In this document: positions 1-12,169 of the stretch, piece by piece
How the letters are laid out: the number at the start of each line of letters is the position of its first letter
Position numbering within the stretch: position 1 is the stretch's first letter
Source: Chiua virens
Lineage: Eukaryota > Basidiomycota > Agaricomycetes > Boletales > Boletaceae
Reading direction: 5' to 3'
DNA length: 64,000 nucleotides
Assembly: GCA_019787685.1 (NCBI GenBank)
Contig: JAHNUO010000004.1
Coordinates: forward strand, 2,480,001-2,544,000
Translations under genes and position numbers: made by a program
The notes under the pieces: model-generated
Told to the model about the DNA's origin: nothing
The model's database searches: none
Seen by the model: the letters and a program-made list of their open reading frames with translations, nothing else

Positions 1-1258
1 GAAGTTGGAATGGGCTCCACATGATAGAGGACTTATCTTTGTTGCTTATATTGATGATGGAGAGGAATTGGCATCTTTGGTGAGTCCCATTTCCATGGAT
101 CATTACATTTCCTGATTTGGTGGTTAGAGTGGTTGGCCATTCTATTCTGGAGCACCGACTGTGACTGATGAAACCAGGATGGCAATTTACAATCAATGGA
201 GATGTGGCGCCACCCCTGTTATGATCTGTACCAGTGCCTTTAGCACCGGAAATGATTACCCTCATGTCCGGCTCATTGTCCACTTCAAAATGGCATTGGA
301 CATGAGTGACTTTATTCAAGCACAGGGCCGTGGAGGACGGGATGGAAACCGGGCCCGATGCATAGTATTTCCTGGATCAAGTCCTCAACTTCCCAAAGTT
401 TCTCCTGCCACCCACGATCACAAAGGACATGTGTATGCACACAACTATGCATACAGTCAGGCCGCCACACAGTGTCTCCGTTTCAAATCAACATTCTACA
501 TCGATGGAAAAGGAATGCAATGCAGTGAAGATCAGGAAAACGTCCCATGCTCTATCTGCAAGGCAGGCACAATGACGAACCACACGACAACAATATATCC
601 TGGTGCTGCACAATATTCCAAGGACCTTGCGAAATGTGTCCAACAACGGCCTGAACCAGTGTGGCCATCACAACAATCAAAACGCCTGCTTGACAACACA
701 CACTGCTTACCACATGATACATTCGAAGCTGCTGCTATCATGGCAAAGCGGCAGCGTGCAGACCGCCTTGCATCTGTGATTGAAGACGCTGATCGAATCC
801 GAATGGCTCTCAATGCTGTCAAGGACCATGGATGTGGTGTCTGTTATGTTCTGCAGCAACCATGCAAACATGACACCATGTATACATGCCCTAATCTGAA
901 GGAGTGGTTTGGAGGATTTTTCTATGTCATGGACTGGAAGAAGAAAATTCGTTATCCAACTTCTATCACAAAAAACCAAGGAATCTGCTGGAAGTGTCAT
1001 GTGCCATCCTGTGCTGATATGCTGCATGGTCCCTTCACATTGTCAGATGCCCCATGCGAATGGGAAGACATTATAGTGCCAACATTAATTGCAATTTGGA
1101 AGGCGCCCAACATCCATCTGTGGAAGAATAATCCATTTGGAAAGTTATCCAAGGACTTGGATGGTTATGCAAAGTGGCTACTGGAGAGGCCATCTCCAGG
1201 ATACTGCAGTAAGGTAATTGAAGTGTTTCTTAGATACGTAGAGTGGAGGATGTCATAG
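1..1258 (+). CDS. RecQ-like DNA helicase, C-terminal part (5' end outside window)
   Basis: The gene enters from the left edge. Exon 1-79 is joined to an exon starting at 128 by a 48-bp GT-AG intron, which gives a continuous frame through GWPFYSGAPTVTDETR to the stop at 1256-1258. The first third is the helicase C-terminal lobe: VMICTSAFSTGNDYPHV is motif V and QAQGRGGRDG is motif VI with its arginine finger region. A cysteine cluster follows (CLRF... GMQCSEDQ... CSIC, about residues 105-135 of the long exon), as in the multicopy RecQ-like helicases of mushroom genomes, and more Cys pairs lie further on. No stop or frameshift interrupts the visible part, so it may be intact. The ATPase lobe must lie to the left. 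Family membership comes from motifs. The cellular role is unknown, and such copies are often carried by mobile DNA. Confidence 0.8.
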
Positions 1259-1375
1259 TGGTACTTATACAATACTGTTTGTACTGTTTATACAAGACAT
1301 TTATGATGATGCTGCATTTTCTAGCCCCAATGTCTCTGAAGTCCATAGTGACTATTCCCTGTGCTGTCTCATGCT

Positions 1376-2067
1376 GTCTCATGCTTTGCTCCCCCATGCT
1401 CCCCCATGCTCATGCTCTGCTCCCCATGCTACCCCATGCTACCCACATGCTACCCATGCTACCCCATGCTCCCCCATGCTCCCCCATGCTCCCCCATGCT
1501 CCCCCATGCTCTGCTATGCTCTGCTACCCCATGCTCCACCATGCTCTGCTATGCTCTGCTACCCCATGCTACCCACATGCTACCCATGCTACCCCATGCT
1601 ACCCCATGCTCCCCCATGTTCTGCTATGCTCTGCTACCCCATGCTATCCTATGCTCTTCCATGCTACCCCATGCTACCCCATGCTCCCCCTATGCTCTGC
1701 TACCCCATGCTACCCCATGCTCTTCCATGCTCCCCCATGCTCCCCCATGCTCCCCCATGTTTTGCTATGCTCTGCTACCCCATGCTACCCCATGCTCCCC
1801 CTATGCTCTGCTACCCAATGCTACCCCATGCTATCTCATGCTCATGCTCTGCTACCCCATGCTCCCCATGCTCTCCCATGCTCCCCCATGCTCCCCCATG
1901 CTCCCTCATGTTCTGCTATGCTCTACTACCCCATGCTACCCCATACTCTTCCATGCTCTTCCATGCTCCCCCATGATCTCCCATGATCTCCCATGCTCCC
2001 CATGCTCATGCTCTGCTACCCCAAGCTACCCCAAGCTCCTCCAAGCTCATGCTCATGTTCTGCTACC
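1376..2067. repeat. 10-bp minisatellite (CATGCTCCCC / CATGCTACCC)
   Basis: Several dozen near-perfect copies of a 10- to 11-bp unit with core CATGCT followed by CCCC, ACCC or CTG. The array begins just after the helicase stop codon, so it may lie in that gene's 3' UTR. An AATAAA hexamer sits at the right edge (2069-2074). Because the unit is not a multiple of three and contains no stop, long open frames run through it in all three plus frames. I treat these as spurious. Confidence 0.9.
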
Positions 2068-2540
2068 CAATAAATACTAGTACAAAATACAATATATGCT
2101 AGCAAGACAGTTATTTGTTGAGCCTGAGATTAGTACAAATATATACACCACTACTCAGGCTAGACCTAGTTAGTGGCATCTGGACGAATTGCACCCAGAA
2201 TTTCGGACATGATTTCTGTCTGCCTCTCAAGTGCAGCCCTTACATTTTGCAGATCGCAAGTTATATTCTCCAGGCTAGCCAGCAATTATGCTATGTAATG
2301 AAGATGGTTCCATTGTGCGAGAGGGACTCTTGCTTCGGGATGCACGGAACCCCAACTCCTGGGTCAGTAAATCACTGAAGACACAAGGTTTTGAATTGAA
2401 TTGTAATTGAGGAGTTCTGCTGTCTTGATCTTGAGTCTCGCAAAGGAGTTACTTGTATTGAAGAGCATCGGGCCCTTCCCCTCGGATGTCGTCGTCACCG
2501 TCTTGGGAGCTCGCTTTTTCCCAGTCTCTTTATTGGGACT

Positions 2541-2789
2541 TTGAACTCAGATGAAGAGAAACTCGACGCGATGCGAGCATGCCTTATCGTATCAATCCTC
2601 ACTGATGGGGACGTCATTCCACATGTTTTTCAGCTCTGAGCATCCCTTGCGATGCTACGTTGCCAGGACTCTGTCATCATTGCAGGTACGGGCTCCTGGA
2701 AGACACTTTGTCTATTGCTTCCCATCCTCCTTCGCCCGGAATCAATTTACATCACCATATCTCCGTTGAAGCGCCTCCAAACAACCCAG
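2541..2789 (+). pseudogene. RecQ-like helicase, N-terminal fragment (broken Walker A)
   Basis: One frame reads NSDEEKLDAMRACLIVSIL, then DGDVIPHVFQL, an in-frame TGA at 2637-2639, and ASLAMLRCQDSVIIAGTG followed by SWKT and LCLLLPILLRPESIYITISP. This is the start of a helicase ATPase lobe. The Walker A motif should be GTGSGKT but reads GTGSWKT, so nucleotide binding would be lost even without the stop. The exon ends at a good donor (CAG|GTAAGT at 2790), and I find no convincing continuation. It belongs to the same family as the helicase at the left edge but is a separate partial copy. Confidence 0.75.
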
Positions 2790-2942
2790 GTAAGTGCTAC
2801 TATTACAGGTCTAGCTAATGTACATTGTCATGGTGGTCGTCAGGTAGCCAGTCCCATCTGTATCGCCATCATTAGGGTCCATGATGTAGGTTCGTGTGCA
2901 ACGAGAGCAATGTCAACGAAGTTACAGCCTGAGGGGACTTAA

Positions 2943-3857
2943 CAAGGGACTTAGCAGAAATGAGATAGATATTGATAACATCTGATCATTCGGGAAGCTC
3001 GGACCAGTGTATCTTACACCAGAGGCAGAATGAAAAAAGTCACCTGAACTTAGTGATTACATAGTGGAGAACTTATTCCGCTTACGATGACAAATATTTC
3101 GTGAATAAATATCTTGAGTTTATATTCAGAATAGCAGACAAAAATATACAGGTATCATATTATGAACGATATGCAAAGCATAGAGGCTTAGCATATGCAA
3201 CCTTTGTCAATTAACTATATGTGAACATCAAATTTTATTACGGAGGTTGGGTATGTCTGTAAATTATGTATTCAAACGTATTCGCACACAAAGTCTTCAT
3301 ATACGACAGGATCGTACTCTTAGACTGAGCCAGAATAAGTATACAATATGTTACAAGGACACATATTACATAAATTCATTGGATAAAACTCTGTACGTAT
3401 TCCAAAAAGATTTAAGGTCTGTCAACCGTACATAGGTAAAGTCAAATTTTGCGTATGACTAGAAAACGTACTAGGGGACCACTCAAGGGGGCCACCTCAT
3501 GGGCCACTCAGAGCCGCTCATCAAACACCAGGCGTCACATTCTTTGCGTAACGTTCCTAACAGCAACCAAAGGTTAACCACGGTCACTCTAAGTGATATC
3601 CAACCTACCAGATTGGGGAGTTCAACGTCGTTTTTCGGAGAAAGAATTGTGCACTGTCCAGTACTCAAACCCCTAAACCACTCATCGCTATACCAATTCC
3701 GGGAAGTCCAGCAAGGGGTTTTGCCAAACTATTCTTGCGTGGTTCAAAGTAACGGCGGAGTGAGGAATTCCCAATAATGCGATCGCATATTCTCTTCTCT
3801 GAGGGAGGGTTCGTATGATTCTACAGCACGGAGTAACTGGGAGATAGAAGGGCTTAG
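2943..3857. other. No gene recognised
   Basis: AT-rich DNA with only short open frames. I see no motif, repeat or RNA gene that I can support. Confidence 0.5.
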
Positions 3858-4400
3858 TCACAGTATGTCAATGCGCCTCAAAACTTTGGGGTAAATGCCA
3901 GGGGGCGAGTCCGTTTCATCACTGCTCATCCCTTCCACTCCTAGGCAGTCAAGGACCTTTGTGATCGCGTCCCACGCAGGAGGGTCTCGGAATCGATTTT
4001 CGCGGGCAACTTTGCGACGCCTAGCAAATGTCTGATAGACAAGATAGATCAATCAGCAGAATTCACATGGGACAGGTTTGTTTGCGCACACCATGTTTCC
4101 GAGCATTTGACCTGTCGTTCTTTCACTGAGTGCTTTGTTTTCCTTGTTGTTTTGAAATAGCGCTCCCACGAGCTTGTTCGTCGGAATTGCATTCTATAGC
4201 TGCTTGCTGTCGACAGGCTTGGTGTGTTCGTGACAACTTCTGAAAGCAAATCTGGCTGAGGGACTGAATTGTTATGGTACGAGGGTCATAAGTTACACTA
4301 GGATACACGCCCGACTGGATCTCGGACTGGAAGTCAAGGGCCAATAACCGGATTACCTCCTGGTTCCAGGGTGACTTCTTCAGCGAGCTCTTCCAGTTGA
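3858..4400 (-). pseudogene. Remnant of a basidiomycete repeat-associated gene (SSDET motif family)
   Basis: The downstream minus-strand exon reads RRRKVARENRFRDPPAWDAI and ends with LGVEGMSSDETDSPPG and a basic tail before the stop at 3858-3860. The VEGMSSDETDS signature is one I associate with uncharacterised multicopy proteins of mushroom genomes. The upstream part (FQSEIQSGVYPSVTYDPRTI) lies about 200 bp further up in the same direction, separated by an in-frame TGA and a probable intron whose acceptor is about 4037-4038. The function is unknown. The stop and the missing 5' end indicate a dead copy. Confidence 0.55.
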
Positions 4401-4494
4401 TAGCAATATTTTCACACCAGTATTAGTAATAATGATGTATCAGACTATTGTACTTAGCATAAAAATGTCATACATTAATAGGCTAGTAGGCAGA

Positions 4495-6310
4495 CACTGC
4501 GGATCAAGTAACCAAATGATATATCAATGATATATCAATGACTGTGACTCGTGTGTGCTACTAAAAGTACTACTACTGCACACACTCGTATTGTACTACT
4601 GATGTATCACTCAAGACAACTTGAATATTGGGCACTGTGGCCAACCAAGTGATATATCACTTGTGTAATCGTAGCTTGTAGGTGCATACTCATGATTTTA
4701 CTCTGATACATCACTCTGTAACTATAGGTGCATGCTCACGATTTCACTGATATATCATTCAAACTGCACATACACTGATGTATCACTTGAGCGCACGGTG
4801 GCCAATTACACTGGCAAATAATATATCACTCTGTAACTGTAGGTGCCAATGCATACTCACGATTTTACTGATATATCACTCAAACTAGTATGACCGTACG
4901 TAGGACTCCGACACCCTTGATCCACTGATATATCACTCGAGCCAATAGGCAACATGGCCGACTAAATGGTATATCAATTGTGTAAACCATAGGTCAATGT
5001 GTACTCACAATTTTACAGTGATATATCCCTTGAGCGCTCAGTGGCCGACCAAACGATATATCACTCTGTGACCGTAGGTGCGTACTCACGATTTTACTAA
5101 TATATCACTCTAAGTAGTATAATTGTACATAGGGTCTACCAATGTATCACTTGAGTCAATAGGCAACATGGCTGACTAAATGGTATATCACTTGTGTAAA
5201 CCGTAGGTCAATGCATACTCATGATTTTACGGTGATATATCCCTTGAGTGCTCAGTGCCAGTGGCTGACCAAATGATATATCACTCTGTGAGTGTAGGTG
5301 TGTACTCACGATTTGACTGATATATCACTCGAAGTAGTATAACCGTACATAGTAGGGTCTACTGATGTATCACTTGAGCCAATACTGGTAGGCATGGTGG
5401 CTGACTAAATGATATATCACTCTGTGACCAGTGACTGTAGGTGTGTACTCACGATTTGACTGATATATCACTCGAAGTAGTATAACCGTACATAGTAGGG
5501 TCTACTGATGTATCACTTGAGCCAATACTAGTAGGCATGGTGGCCGACTAAATGATATATCACTCTGTGACCATAGGTGCGTACTCACGATTTTACTGAT
5601 GTATCACTCGAACTAGTATAACTGCACATAGGATCTACTGATGTATCACTCAAGCCAATACTAGTAGGCATGCCGGTGGCCAACCGAATGTACGATTCTA
5701 CTGATATATCACTCAAATTACTAGCAATGTATTCCTGTCCGAGTCTCTGCTGCCAGTGATATAGTCACTAACAAGCACAATGTATCAATTAATTGTGCGT
5801 ACTGCACGTACTCATGATTCTAGTAGTCTATTGATGTATCGCTGGCACATGCGCCGGTAGGAACAGTGACCAACCAAATGATATATCACAGTGTTGCTTG
5901 TGCATACCACATACTCATGATTGCACTAATATATCCCTTGAGCTACTACTAGTAGGCACTGTGACCGCCCGAACAATATATTAACGGCGTGTAAACGTGA
6001 TATATCATATATCTGCTGTGCTCGACAGGTGCGTAGTACTCTGATAGATCACTCAAACTATAGCAATGGCCCGGGACTAGCTAGTACTAGTGATCCTACA
6101 TCAAGCAACCAAATGATATATCAATTACTTGTGCATAATGCACGTACTCGTCATCCCATTGATATATCACATGAGCTAGTAGGTACGGTGGCCCCAAAAA
6201 TGATATATCAATTGTGTATTCGTCATACATTTGCTTTGACAGGTGCGTACTCACTATTCCATGGCCGATAATGATATATTCGCTCGAGCTAATAGGCAGC
6301 TATTACATGA
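4495..6310. repeat. Left palindrome array: 130-150-bp tandem repeat rich in TGATATATCA
   Basis: About 1.8 kb of degenerate tandem repeats, best preserved from about 5030 to 5690. There the unit runs from GATATATCACTCTGTGA through GTACTCACGATTTTACTGATATATCACTC and GATGTATCACTTGAGCCAATA to GGCCGACTAAAT. Each unit contains two to four copies of the 10-bp perfect palindrome TGATATATCA or one-base variants such as TGATGTATCA. No coding potential is visible. The same core recurs in the array at 12170-12785 within a different unit. Confidence 0.85.
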
Positions 6311-6634
6311 TACATGTACACTGGGACGTGTCTTCCACCAAGAAGGACGAACGGCCAATCATATTTCAAGATCTCGAGACTATAAAGTGGCTACTTGCAA
6401 ATAGTAGCGAACAAGACTCCCGGATATTCTACAATGCAGTCCCCAGAAACTCTGTCACTTTGTCTTCCTTTTCCTAGCAGGCCAGTTAATAATGACCAGA
6501 GGCGTCATCGGATCAACCACTTACTTTACAGACACACCCCTTGTGCTGCTCGCCCCTGCTGCCCGTTTCTGGGACCTACCACTCTGGTCTCCAATACTAT
6601 TTGCCTCCTCATTGCGCTTGGACGGCTGGCGTTT

Positions 6635-7542
6635 TCATCTTGTGACGGATTCAACAACTACGGCGATTGGGGGACTCGGAAGCATGGCGGCTTCACCTTG
6701 ACTATTGATGAAGCCTTCAGGAGGCGGCTGAACGGGCAACTCAGCTTGAGGTTGCGTCACAGAGGGGAGCCTGAGTGACAGAACACTCTGAACCATGTCC
6801 ACCATTTCCAATTTCCAATTTCTGATGGCTTACCAGGCACTTGATCCAGAAAGGTCCTGAATGGACGCATGATTACCGAGGCGAAGTCCGGGTATGCCTG
6901 GTCAACGGTATATCCAAGGTTGGTCATCCCAACATGCAGACTACACGCCTCAATCTTCCCCCCAGTATCTGGCGTCGGACCACCCATTAGGACGCAAAAT
7001 GACCACCCTGTCAATTCTTGTAGCCCACCCAATAAATGGCCTAGGGTTGGGGCCAATTTATCGACGTAACTGCAACACAGGGAAGTGTGCAGACACACAA
7101 TTCCGTCATATACTTACTACTTGGTGCTTTTCATCGCGCCAGCCTTTTTCTCCTCCTCCATCTCCCTCTCTGCAACCATTTTCTTCCAGTGTTGCTCTAC
7201 CATCGTCTTGACCTCATCGCTCTCTTGCTTAAACAATTCCCGCGACTTTTGCATGATATTGCCAAGTCTGCTCAGAAGCCTACCTGATTTGGGTCTGTTG
7301 TCTGCCACAGCAGCGAGTGCATCGGTTTTCGGTACGTCCTTGGCACATTCAATGACCGGCCAAATCTTCTCATTGTAAAATAGGTCCATGTAGGCTTCAA
7401 GCTTCTGCGGCTTTTGAGTCCGAGTCTCCCTTGCCTGCATTAATTCCACAATCAATGATGTGGCGGTCTTCATGTCCATATCTTTTGCTTGACGAGTCTT
7501 TCGACTCGCACCCCACAGGTTGCGCAGCTTGTTCTGCAGTTG
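6635..7542 (-). CDS. Unknown basidiomycete protein, minus strand, inside the palindrome-bounded segment
   Basis: The gene has at least three exons on the minus strand. Exon 7542-7118 follows an acceptor TTGTAG and reads LRNLWGASRKTRQAKDMD, then a charged helical stretch (ELFKQESDEVKTMVEQ). An intron with donor GTAAGT lies at 7117-7070. The next exon carries LGHLLGGLQELTGWSF and GGPTPDTGGKIEACSLHVG, a block I associate with multicopy mushroom proteins of unknown function. A last intron near 6845-6785 leads to a Pro-rich tail. If the donor after LDQ is used, the frame ends at 6635-6637. A second reading stops earlier, so the C-terminus is uncertain. The 5' exon could not be fixed because an in-frame stop lies just upstream of the candidate exon at about 7590. 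It may be cargo of the KDZ element. Confidence 0.55.
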
Positions 7543-7780
7543 CTACAACCAGGTCAGTAATGTCACCTTCATCAAAAGGCTACTTACATGGACCGAGACG
7601 TCACCACCATGCAATGGGAGGGGTTATTCCTATATCAATCACTCAGCACTTCATAGCCACACATGCATCCAAGTCAAATCTTCGGGTGGGCAGGCGCCAC
7701 AAGTTTTTTTTAGCTACAAACAATTACCATACTGCTCGGATCAAGCAAGAACACGATGTACATTTTGTACTAATGTTGTA

Positions 7781-8199
7781 TCAATCATCCTTTGAGTCTG
7801 AGTTACTCTGTGAGTCAGGTTCTGGCTCCAGATACCAGTCTAAATGGAAATAGCGGCAGTCGTAGTTAACCCACAGCCAGAGGTACTGAAGGTGCTGTTT
7901 ACAAGTCAGGTATGTCAGTGTCATATAGTTGTGCTGCACACCTGGCGGAGTTGGTCAAGCTTGTGTACGACCTCTTGCTGCTGCACATGGCTAAGCGCAA
8001 CAGGGAATGGGACAGAGGGGAACATGTCATTCCTCAGCGGCCACCGTTCGTCAAACTCGCAGATCATTTCATGAAAAAATGACTGGCACTCTCGGGTGGT
8101 CTCGAATACCCAATTACCTCGCGCATAAAACCTGCCCATGGCCCATGCCACCTGCGATCCACGAAGGGGAAATGGTGTCATTGTGTTCAGCGCCAGCAT
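7781..8199 (-). CDS. Unknown basidiomycete protein, minus strand (possible element cargo)
   Basis: Two exons, 8199-7942 and 7894-7781, are joined by a 47-bp intron with donor GTGTGC and acceptor ACAG. The joined frame runs from an ATG through GSQVAWAMGRFYARGNWVFE and DERWPLRNDMFPSVPFPVAL to HLQYLWLWVNYDCRYFHLDW and an acidic end EPEPDSQSNSDSKDD. Open frame also extends a few codons upstream of the ATG, so the true start may be in an earlier exon. No known domain is recognised. It is rich in aromatic residues, has no signal peptide, and is probably soluble. It is divergently oriented to the KDZ gene that starts about 400 bp to the right. Confidence 0.5.
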
Positions 8200-8614
8200 T
8201 ACGTTTTGGGGAATCAGCCGCGGGTGATGAGCGTGCGTTGGAATAGGTTAGCATCTTGGGAAATCAAGAAAAATGTGCTCACTACATTATTACTGGCCAT
8301 GTTGGAAAGCATGTTGTATTGCAAGGGGACGTTAAGGGTGAATTTTATACCTTGACGGACTGAAGGAAGATCGAGAGGCAGATCTTCATCCAACCTTTGA
8401 AGGCAACTCAGGTCGGTACTGTCATACCCCGTGGACCACCTACCAAAAAGCTTGGCGCTGCTGGGTTTGATTCACGTCAGTCCTGCTACCTTCGTCCAAC
8501 GCACCCTGCGGACAACCTGCTAATAAACTTTGCGTGTCTGGTTTCAAGAGTAAGCAAGAATAGCTGGTGGTCTTCAAAAAGCCACCTCACATCATCCCAT
8601 CACGTTCGTCTGAC

Positions 8615-11600
8615 ATGTCCCACGGACGACCGACCAAGAAACTTTGCGTGGCCAAGTTTGAGAGTGAGCCGAAGGAAACATACCATCGGCACCACATATA
8701 CCGAGCCAATGAACATGGAAATATATCAGTACAGTTGAAATTTGTAACCGCAAAAGCAGCAAGCGGGAACGACATACCAACATCGTCTGATCCTGTGGGG
8801 ACACACTGGCCAGAGATACTGTCAGATTATGTCGATATGGAAAGCGAGCCCGGACCAGGCATAGAAGCAGCAGATGCACCTAGAAAAAAAAAATTCCCCA
8901 GCATAAGCAAATAGTACGTTCATTATCGATCAACATGTGATGGTGAGATTGCAGCTCCACCCTCTGCTTCAGTGGCTTCCTGAACGGTCCTCATTTCTCG
9001 ATGAATTCATTTGCCTGGAAGGTCGTGGTGGTGATCAGCGGGATGCGTGTGGCTGTGGTAATGGTACAATGCCACGTTACCACTGCAAGGACTGCTTTGG
9101 GACACACCTAACGTGTTTAGAGTGTATCCTATCCCATCATACAACTTCTCCTCTACATAGGATTGAGGTATGACATAGAACCTCGGTGGGCCTGTGGCAT
9201 GAACTGATGATGAGTTGACAGGAGTGGAATGGGACCTATTTTGAGCGTGTCACCTTGAAATCACTCGGCCTTCGCATGCAACTAGGTCACCCTCCAGGAC
9301 ATACGTGCTACAATCCCAAGCCTGCCAGTGGAGACGAGTTTTTTGTGATTGATGTCAATGGTATTCATACGGTCAGCCTGGATTTTTGCGGATGTGAGTT
9401 GGCACAAACAAAATACAAACAACTACTCCGCTGTCGGTGGTTTCCGGCGACTACTACCGAACCCCGGATGGCTGCTACGTTCGCTGTTCTCAAGGCCTTT
9501 CACCTACTTTCTCTGGAATTGAAGGCATCCGCATATGAATACTACAACAGCCTTGCATGACTTATGGATAACTCTGGGCTGGGGGAAGTACATGATCGAT
9601 ACACAGCCTTCTTGCATATGACGAGGCAGTTTCGACACTTGAAGCAGTTAAAACAGGCAGGGAGGGGACATGACCCGAATGGGATTGAGGCTACGAAAGA
9701 AGGCAAGTGCATGGTCAAGTGCCCAGCCCCTCACCCTGGGATCAATTTACCTGAAGGATGGGAAATGAAAGCGCCTGTTCAAGGTTGGCTCTATGCACTC
9801 TTTGTGGTGATTGATGCCAATTTCCGCCTCAAGCGGAAAGCTGTGTCGTCGGAGGAACTGGATCCCAGTCCGAATCATGGATGGGCATATTTTGTCAAGG
9901 AAGATACGTACAAGACGTACCTGACTCGTCATGCAAAAAAACCCCAGGAAGTGAGTGATATATTAGTACTCGTTTCTCAGTCTATGTCTGATATATGAAT
10001 AGAGGAGCACCTGTGTGAGTCACAGCGCTGTCAACAGTGCAGATACAAAGCCTTCGCGCGGGCTAGCTGCAACTGGAGTCGGAACAATCAATTGTGCCCA
10101 ACATGAAATGAAGCTCCCCAACGGTGTGGGAGACCTTCAAATTGGAGAGAGGTCAGTGAGCATGCATGGTCAGTGTATTGTGAGGCTGAATGTTTGGGTA
10201 TCTAGATACCTCAATATGGACTATATTGTGTTCTCGGCCGTTTCCCATTTCGGACTACGCATGTACAACTTTTCATACGACATAGCCTGCCAATGGCACA
10301 AGAAACTATGGAATTGTATGTCGGACCTCCCTGAACATCTCCAGCTCAACCATACAGATAAGGTTGTGCGATTCTTCATCCCAAAATTTCATCTTAAGGT
10401 GCATGTTCAGGCTTGCCAAACACGGTTTTCTTTCAACTTCTCACGCTGGGTTGGCCGTACTGATGGAGAAGCACCGGAACATGATTGGGCCAATTCAATC
10501 ACGTGGCTTCAAGTACGAAGGAGATGGGTCCCGGTGGGTGCCAAGACCAGCTAGATGACCATTTTGGTGATTTGAACTGGAAGAAAAGTATTGCAATGGG
10601 TAAGCCTGGCCTTCATTACTTGCTGGCACACATTTTTATTATTCTGGCAGGACAAACTATGCTCCGCAAATTAACTGACGCGCTACAGTGGGCGGAACAC
10701 CATCAGCAAGAACTAGAAGAGCTTCAGGCAGCCATCAATCCCTCAAAGCTGGCGCAGAGGCTCTCTGACCTGGCATCTTGGAATGACGACATGACTGGGA
10801 CAAGAATGAATCCTTTCAAGAATCAAGTTACATGTGAGTGAAGATTGGTGCATTCCTGGCTTCACTGCTCAATCCGGCTGTGTAGCAATGACACTGTCAG
10901 AGGCAAGGCTCCGTCTCACTGAGGAAGAATCTCAGGAACTAGTGGACTGTGCTGACATGTCGCTCCACACTGATATATCTCCATTTATATTAATGTCACA
11001 AGGGGATAGACATTGAGGAGATCCAGTAAGTCATTTACTCACCTGTCCTTGCTGGTCATACATTAATTAAAACCCTATTGAGATGTCGTTTGGTTTGTGA
11101 TATTGCCGAGCTTGGAGTTCATGCTACTGACCTACATAAGGCCAACATTACAGCTCACCATAATGCCCTCCAAAGGAGGTTGGAGTCGTGGACACAGGTA
11201 CAGCTGTTGTATATGCCTTCAGTCGCTGTGCTACAGACTGGGGATAAACTTCAGAGTAATGACTTAGATGTGGTGGATGAAAACAAACCTGAAAAAATCA
11301 AATTGTGGCTCCCTTCCGAACTACTGACTGGCACTGCTTGTGATCCACGACTTCGGCAAATTGAATAGGAATTGCGTCATGCACAGGCCAACCATGCCCT
11401 CAATGACGTTCGGCGGGCCATCCAGGTTCATGCTCATATCTCGATGTTCAAAAAAGTCAACTTACAAGGGCAATGTGGTAACACGTGAGCGTGTGGAGCC
11501 CTGGATCATGCTGCAAAAAAGAGACAACAGGCTAAAGCCAGGTATACAGTAGCACGTGAGCGTTTGCAGGCGCTTGCACCATGGCTCGCCAAGGATGGTT

Positions 11601-12077
11601 GGGACGACATTCTCCATCCATTGCGTGATGCCGACATGAGGCATATGACAGACATATTGGATGGCCAGACGGAAGGCACTAGAGATATGTCCTGGATTTG
11701 GAAGTTGCCAGGTGTGCTGGGAAGGAAAGATGACGATCTTCAGGACTGTAAGTTGGATCCTTCCCTCAGTTTAGCCTCAGATAAATGTGGACACAACAGG
11801 CTTGCAGATTGAATGGTGCAAAGCACGAGCATGCAAGGCTCGATGGAGTGAGGAGGTTCAGTTACTCCGAGAAGAGATGCGAAGAGTCGAGATATTTTTT
11901 GAGTGGGAAGGGAATCAGTGGCTACAGCGGGTGTGTGCTCGCTCATTCGAAACTGAGGCAGAACATGAGGGTTGGACGGCATATGCTAGACAACAGGCCA
12001 TATTGTGCTCGAGCTTGGTGGCATCTTTCAAAGAGTTGTGGAAGTCGTGGTCCAAAGGCCCTGTTTTGGAGGGGTAA
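8615..12077 (+). pseudogene. KDZ transposase with N-terminal CxC cysteine cluster, multi-exon, inactivated
   Basis: The start is ATG 8615 (MSHGRPTKKLCVAKFESEP). The CxC module is in 8950-9560: CGCGNG, YHCKDCFGTHLTCLECIL, PLHRIE|EWNG across an intron at 9168-9221, then GIHTVSLDFCGCE. The KDZ core follows: HLKQLKQAGRGHDPNGI, GLAATGVGTINCAQHEMK, SYDIACQWHKKLW, VRFFIPKFHLKVHVQACQ and GRTDGEAPEHDWAN. The C-terminal part has KIKLWLP, DMSWIW and EWCKARACKARWSEEVQLL, ending at 12075-12077. Introns I can place: 9168-9221, 9951-10002, 10152-10205, one after 10597, 10834-10885 and one near 11750. Damage: TGA 9558, TAG 11366, TGA 11486, frameshifts near 10500 and 11004, and an unclear exon 1 junction near 8914-8946. 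KDZ transposases are RNase H-fold enzymes. This copy cannot make a full protein. Confidence 0.85.
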
Positions 12078-12169
12078 TGGCTTAAATGTCATTGTATTTC
12101 CAAGTCTATGCTACTAGTAGTGTATTTTACTTGGTGAATCCACCTCAAATGCATAGATAAGTTGGTTTA

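Noticed and set aside
1243..2080. Three overlapping Cys/Pro/His-rich frames of 200-247 codons
   Set aside because: All come from the CATGCTCCCC minisatellite read in three frames.
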